Assembly (NCBI RefSeq): GCF_000716535.1
Contig: NZ_JNWV01000015.1
Location: 1-64,000 of the forward strand
DNA: 64,000 bases
Source of the DNA: Streptomyces flaveolus
GTDB lineage: Bacteria; Actinomycetota; Actinomycetes; Streptomycetales; Streptomycetaceae
Direction of reading: 5' to 3'
The notes below the pieces were generated by a model. It was not told where the DNA came from, did not search any database, and saw only the letters and a list, made by a program, of their open reading frames with translations. Shown here in pieces: positions 61,037-64,000 of the stretch (position 1 is its first letter; each line of letters starts with the position of its first letter). Both the position numbers and the translations under genes were made by a program.

Positions 61037-61058
61037 CTTGTTGTCCGCGGACAACAAG
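61037..61058. promoter_or_regulatory. parS-like palindrome 2
   Basis: The same 16-bp core extended by CTT/AAG to a 22-bp perfect palindrome, 58 bases before the parA ATG. ParB bound here could also repress the operon promoter. Confidence 0.8.
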
Positions 61059-61115
61059 CGAAGGTGACACGCGGTTTGCGTGATTCACGAGCACAGGGGC
61101 GAGTAAGGTAGCGCC

Positions 61116-62270
61116 ATGACCGCCCCATACGACCCGAGCAATCGGGAAAAGGTAGTAGCGAAGCTGCCTGGCAACCTGCGCAAAGAGCTGAAGGTTCGGG
61201 CAGCGGAGTTGGACAAGGACATTCAGGACGCCGTCACCGAGGGCATCGAGGCCTGGCGCAAAGCCAGGCCTCGTCCGGAAGTGGACACCAGTGGCGGCTC
61301 CTCGTTCTCGACCTATCTCCCTGCCGGGCTGTACGGCCAGCTCAAGCAGGTCTGCAAGAAGCGAGGCATCTCCTACAACCAGGGCGTGGCCCAGGCGATC
61401 CGCTTCTGGCTGGACAGCAACCCGTCGCCGCGGCCGAAGCCGGCCCGTGTCACGGGGGCCCGCAGGATCATCTTCGGCAACCAGAAGGGCGGCGTGGGCA
61501 AGACGTCGGTAGCTGCCGGCGTCGCCCAGGCCCTGGCCGAGACCGGGCACCGCACGCTGCTCATCGACTTCGACCCACAGGGCCACCTCACCGTGCAGCT
61601 GGGTCACAAGATGCTGGACATCGACAGCCCGAGCCTGGCCAAGCACATGCTCGGTGAGGCGAAGGGCGAACTGCGTGACCTGCTCGTCCCGATAAAGGGT
61701 GGCGACTTCGAGGACCATCTCTGGCTGCTGCCGTCCTGCAAGGACGCCTTCCTGCTGGACGCCAAGCTGGCGACAAGCCGCTACGTCCGTGTCAAGGAGA
61801 CCGCGCTCGAAAAGGCCCTTGAGCAGCTGGAGAAGGAGTTCGACTTCATCCTCGTCGACTGCCCGCCCAGCCTGGGGTACGCGATGGACACGGCGCTGTA
61901 CTACTGCCGCACCCGCGAGGGCGAGGAGGAGAACACCTCCGGCATCACGGTCGTGGTGCAGGCGGAGGACTCTTCCGCCGATGCCTTCGACATGCTCGAC
62001 GACCAGATCCAGGACCTCACAGGCGACCTGGACGTCGACATCGCTCTGCTCGGATTCGTCGTCAACCTCTACGACGCCCGCAAGGGGTTCGTAGCCACGT
62101 CCTCGCTCGAGGAGTGGCACAAGATCGGTGACCCGCCTGTCATCGCTGTCGTGCCGGAGCTGAAGGACCAGCGAGAAGCCGTCCGCGTGAAGCAGCCGCT
62201 TCTGGTGCATGCCCCCTACGGCGAGCAGGCGGAGGTCATGCGGACGGTGGCCAGGAGGCTCAGCGCATGA
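61116..62270 (+). CDS. parA: ParA-family ATPase with N-terminal double ribbon-helix-helix-like region
   Basis: ATG at 61116; 384 residues. Residues ~12-50 (VVAKLPGNLRKELKVRAAEL followed by DKDIQDAVTEGIEAW) and ~65-103 (FSTYLPAGLYGQLKQVCKKR followed by GISYNQGVAQAIRFWLD) each have the beta-strand plus two-helix pattern of CopG-like ribbon-helix-helix units. The ATPase domain starts at ~117 with the deviant Walker A GNQKGGVGKTS, then LLIDFDPQGHLT and ILVDCPPSLGYAMD. ParA moves plasmid copies apart with ParB bound at parS. The N-terminal domain may bind the operon promoter. It overlaps parB by 4 bases. Confidence 0.92.
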   Translation: MTAPYDPSNREKVVAKLPGNLRKELKVRAAELDKDIQDAVTEGIEAWRKARPRPEVDTSGGSSFSTYLPAGLYGQLKQVCKKRGISYNQGVAQAIRFWLDSNPSPRPKPARVTGARRIIFGNQKGGVGKTSVAAGVAQALAETGHRTLLIDFDPQGHLTVQLGHKMLDIDSPSLAKHMLGEAKGELRDLLVPIKGGDFEDHLWLLPSCKDAFLLDAKLATSRYVRVKETALEKALEQLEKEFDFILVDCPPSLGYAMDTALYYCRTREGEEENTSGITVVVQAEDSSADAFDMLDDQIQDLTGDLDVDIALLGFVVNLYDARKGFVATSSLEEWHKIGDPPVIAVVPELKDQREAVRVKQPLLVHAPYGEQAEVMRTVARRLSA

Positions 62271-63568
62271 GCAGCATCTCGCAGAAGCTCGGAACCGGAT
62301 CGTCGTTCGGTCAGGTGCGACGAGAGCGCAGCGCTCGCGGCAAGGCGAAGGCCATTACCGAGGGCGAGATCCCGGCCTACGAGCTGGTCAAACTGCGCTT
62401 GGACGAGGTGTCGCCCACGCCGCTCAATCCGCGCCGTAACTTCGGCACAGACGAGGAGATGACGCGATTCGGGGAGGAGCTGCGCCAGGCGCAGCTGGCG
62501 GCCTGCGTGGCAGTCACCCGGGGCGCGTACCTGGCTCTGTGGCCCACCCATGAAGAGGCCATCGGGTCTTGTCTCCACGTCCTGATCAACGGCGAGCGCC
62601 GGTTTCGAAGCGCTGTACACGTTGGCCTCGACACGCTCGACTTCGTGATCCGGGACGACCTGGCGTCTTCCCGTGAGCAGTTTATAAAGCACCTGCTGGA
62701 GGAGAACCTCAACCGGGAAGACTTCGACGTCATCGAGCGGGCACGCGGTGTTGAGCAGTTGGTGACTGTCTGCGCGGAGGAGAACGAGCGCGGAGCTCGG
62801 GCCCGTGCCGCAGAACAGCTGGGCAAGGACCGGTCGTGGGTGACCAATCAGCTGATTCTGCTCACGCTGCCCGTTGAGATTCAAATGATGCTTAGTGCCG
62901 GCACGATGTCCGAGCGCGATGGCCGGGCCCTCGCCCGTCACCTCAAGGAGAACCCCGGACTCGACGCTGCTGCCCTGCTGGCGCACCTCCAGCAGATGAA
63001 GGATGCCGCTGCCGAGGCGAAGGCTCTGGAGAAGCAGGCAGTTGCAGCGGCTCGTCAGGGCTTGTTGTCCGCGGACAACGGACCGCAGGAGACTTCACTG
63101 GAGCCGACGGCGTCAGCCAGTTTGTTGTCCGCGGACAACAAGGTGAACGTTCCTGCGCAAGGGCAGCCGAGTCAGGAGAGCCCTGCTCCTGTCCGCTCTA
63201 CTTCCTCTGGCGGAGCAGACGCCCACGAGACGGAGGCCGGCCGTGCGGCGGCTCCCCCGGAAGTGTTGTTGTCCGCGGACAACGACACACGACAAGACAG
63301 AGAGCCCGGTGGCCCCGGCTTTGCGGCAGGTGCTGAGCCAACGGTCGCAGGCGATGACGGCGCGGCGGACACGGCCAAGGACGGCCAGCCACGCCAGCTA
63401 CCGTATGACGACGCCTTGTTCCTGGCCCACCACTTGCACCGGAAGATGAAGCCTGCGGACTTCACCCAGGTCGCCCGGGTCCTCATGAGCATCATGCGGG
63501 AGCAGCACCCCGACGAGTACACCGCCCTCCTTCAGGAGCTGACCGTTCAGGAGCAGCAACTCGCCTGA
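62267..63568 (+). CDS. parB: ParB-family centromere-binding protein
   Basis: The ATG overlaps the parA stop (ATGA). The 433-residue product has the ParB N-terminal CTP-binding domain with LINGERRFRSAVHVGLDTLD near 107 and LLEENLNREDFDVIERARGV near 145. A helix-turn-helix follows (AAEQLGKDRSWVTNQLILLT near 185). Residues ~265-380 are a Pro/Ala/Gly/Asp-rich, probably disordered linker in which LLSADN occurs three times, each encoded by a parS-like palindrome. The C-terminal ~50 residues (FLAHHLHRKMKPADFTQVAR) would be the dimer domain. It is expected to load at the palindromes. Confidence 0.92.
   Translation: MSSISQKLGTGSSFGQVRRERSARGKAKAITEGEIPAYELVKLRLDEVSPTPLNPRRNFGTDEEMTRFGEELRQAQLAACVAVTRGAYLALWPTHEEAIGSCLHVLINGERRFRSAVHVGLDTLDFVIRDDLASSREQFIKHLLEENLNREDFDVIERARGVEQLVTVCAEENERGARARAAEQLGKDRSWVTNQLILLTLPVEIQMMLSAGTMSERDGRALARHLKENPGLDAAALLAHLQQMKDAAAEAKALEKQAVAAARQGLLSADNGPQETSLEPTASASLLSADNKVNVPAQGQPSQESPAPVRSTSSGGADAHETEAGRAAAPPEVLLSADNDTRQDREPGGPGFAAGAEPTVAGDDGAADTAKDGQPRQLPYDDALFLAHHLHRKMKPADFTQVARVLMSIMREQHPDEYTALLQELTVQEQQLA
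63064..63079. promoter_or_regulatory. parS-like palindrome 3 (inside parB)
   Basis: Exact 16-bp core GTTGTCCGCGGACAAC, read in parB as part of LLSADN. Confidence 0.8.
63122..63141. promoter_or_regulatory. parS-like palindrome 4 (inside parB)
   Basis: Core extended to a 20-bp palindrome (TT...AA), 60 bases after copy 3 and in the same parB frame. Confidence 0.8.
63268..63283. promoter_or_regulatory. parS-like palindrome 5 (inside parB)
   Basis: Exact 16-bp core, 144 bases after copy 4 (core to core), again in frame as LLSADN. Confidence 0.8.
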
Positions 63569-63582
63569 CGCGCAGAAAACCG

Positions 63583-63624
63583 AGGCCCGTCTTCCCCGCG
63601 CTTCTGGCGGGGGAGTGCGGGCCT
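63583..63624 (+). terminator. Hairpin after parB
   Basis: AGGCCCG...TTCCCCGC pairs with GCGGGGGA...CGGGCCT around a short loop, 15 bases past the parB stop. The next 230 bases to 63,856 show no gene. Confidence 0.75.
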
Positions 63625-63856
63625 TCGCGTCGCTCAGCTGGGTGCTCAGGCAACTCGAGCGCTTCCCCTGGGCTGGGAAATAGTGCAGATCCCGTGCCGC
63701 GTGAGGCAACGTTCGCCGTGTTGTGAAGCGTGGCCCTGTGCTGATCGGGGCGGCGGTGTGCGTCATGCTGTTTGGCGGAACAGCCACGTCGTGGACAGGC
63801 GCCTCAAAGCCCTCGTGGTCAGGGGCAACTTTTTTGATTCGGCGCGGGATGCGGCG

Positions 63857-64000
63857 TCACCACAGGTGCAGGAAGCTCCGGACATCGTCGTAACCGTCGA
63901 GGGCCCGTCCGTCCACGTCTCTCGGGTCGGCCTCGGCCCGCGCCGCCAGCGACTTGGCGAGCGCGAGGGCCTCATCGCTGAGTCGCCCGAAGCGTCGAGC
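63857..64000 (-). CDS. C-terminal part of a hypothetical gene (cut by window end)
   Basis: The minus-strand frame entering at base 64000 reads ARRFGRLSDEALALAKSLAA, RAEADPRDVDG and DGYDDVRSFLHLW to a TGA at 63857. It is helical and acidic and has good codon character, but the family is not recognised. Its start lies outside the window. It converges on parB. Confidence 0.5.
   Translation of the reverse strand, partial: ARRFGRLSDEALALAKSLAARAEADPRDVDGRALDGYDDVRSFLHLW

Noticed and set aside
1..64000. tRNA or rRNA genes
   Set aside because: None recognised by eye; no cloverleaf-like or rRNA-like conserved sequence was found, though a covariance search was not possible.

Overview
The window looks like part of a large linear replicon, either a giant plasmid or a chromosome arm, of Streptomyces or a close relative. 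The GC content is very high and codon third positions are strongly GC. GTG starts and AGGAGG-type ribosome sites are common. Many gene families are typical of Streptomyces: a telomere-type helicase, a DUF6233 protein, Ku, a secreted lamin-tail protein, a SigJ/ECF41-type sigma factor and a MobF-type relaxase. A plasmid-style parA-parB pair sits near the right edge. I saw no rRNA or tRNA genes and no metabolic housekeeping block, so this is accessory DNA.

Layout. 1-5.5 kb holds the 3' part of a helicase, an acetyltransferase, a nuclease fragment and three hypothetical genes. 5.9-18.8 kb is a probable defence island. It contains a three-gene operon (HAD-phosphoribosyltransferase fusion, DprA-like protein, ComF-like phosphoribosyltransferase), a complete ABC three-component (ABC-3C) set with nuclease, middle component and DUF3732 ATPase, a TIGR04141-family protein and a SIR2 protein. 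These genes are separated by long non-coding islands almost devoid of T on the + strand. 19.9-22.6 kb holds a secreted HNH nuclease with a small partner, a three-repeat type I-E CRISPR array and an IS701-family element next to it. 23.6-28.7 kb encodes a very large secreted protein with a beta-helix, a CdtB-like nuclease and a C-terminal beta-trefoil-like region, plus a secreted beta-propeller-like protein. 29-41 kb is a run of redox and hydrolase genes. 42-56 kb is a scrapyard: an IS5-family element carrying an acetyltransferase passenger, matching scars, gene stumps, an ECF41-like sigma factor, TetR/metallo-hydrolase and Y-family polymerase genes, and Ku. 56.5-63.6 kb is the plasmid backbone: a relaxase with an in-frame amber codon, a candidate oriT and parAB with five copies of a 16-bp palindrome, three of them inside parB.

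How the genes work together. The island at 5.9-18.8 kb is best read as several independent anti-phage or anti-plasmid systems. ParA/ParB and the palindromes would maintain the replicon. The relaxase remnant suggests conjugative mobility that has since been lost. Ku and the Y-family polymerase fit end repair and DNA-damage tolerance. Several genes carry single nonsense changes (relaxase, hydroxyisobutyrate dehydrogenase-like enzyme, I36-type inhibitor) or are stumps, so the right half is decaying. All functional statements are inferred from sequence motifs read by eye; no database search was run.
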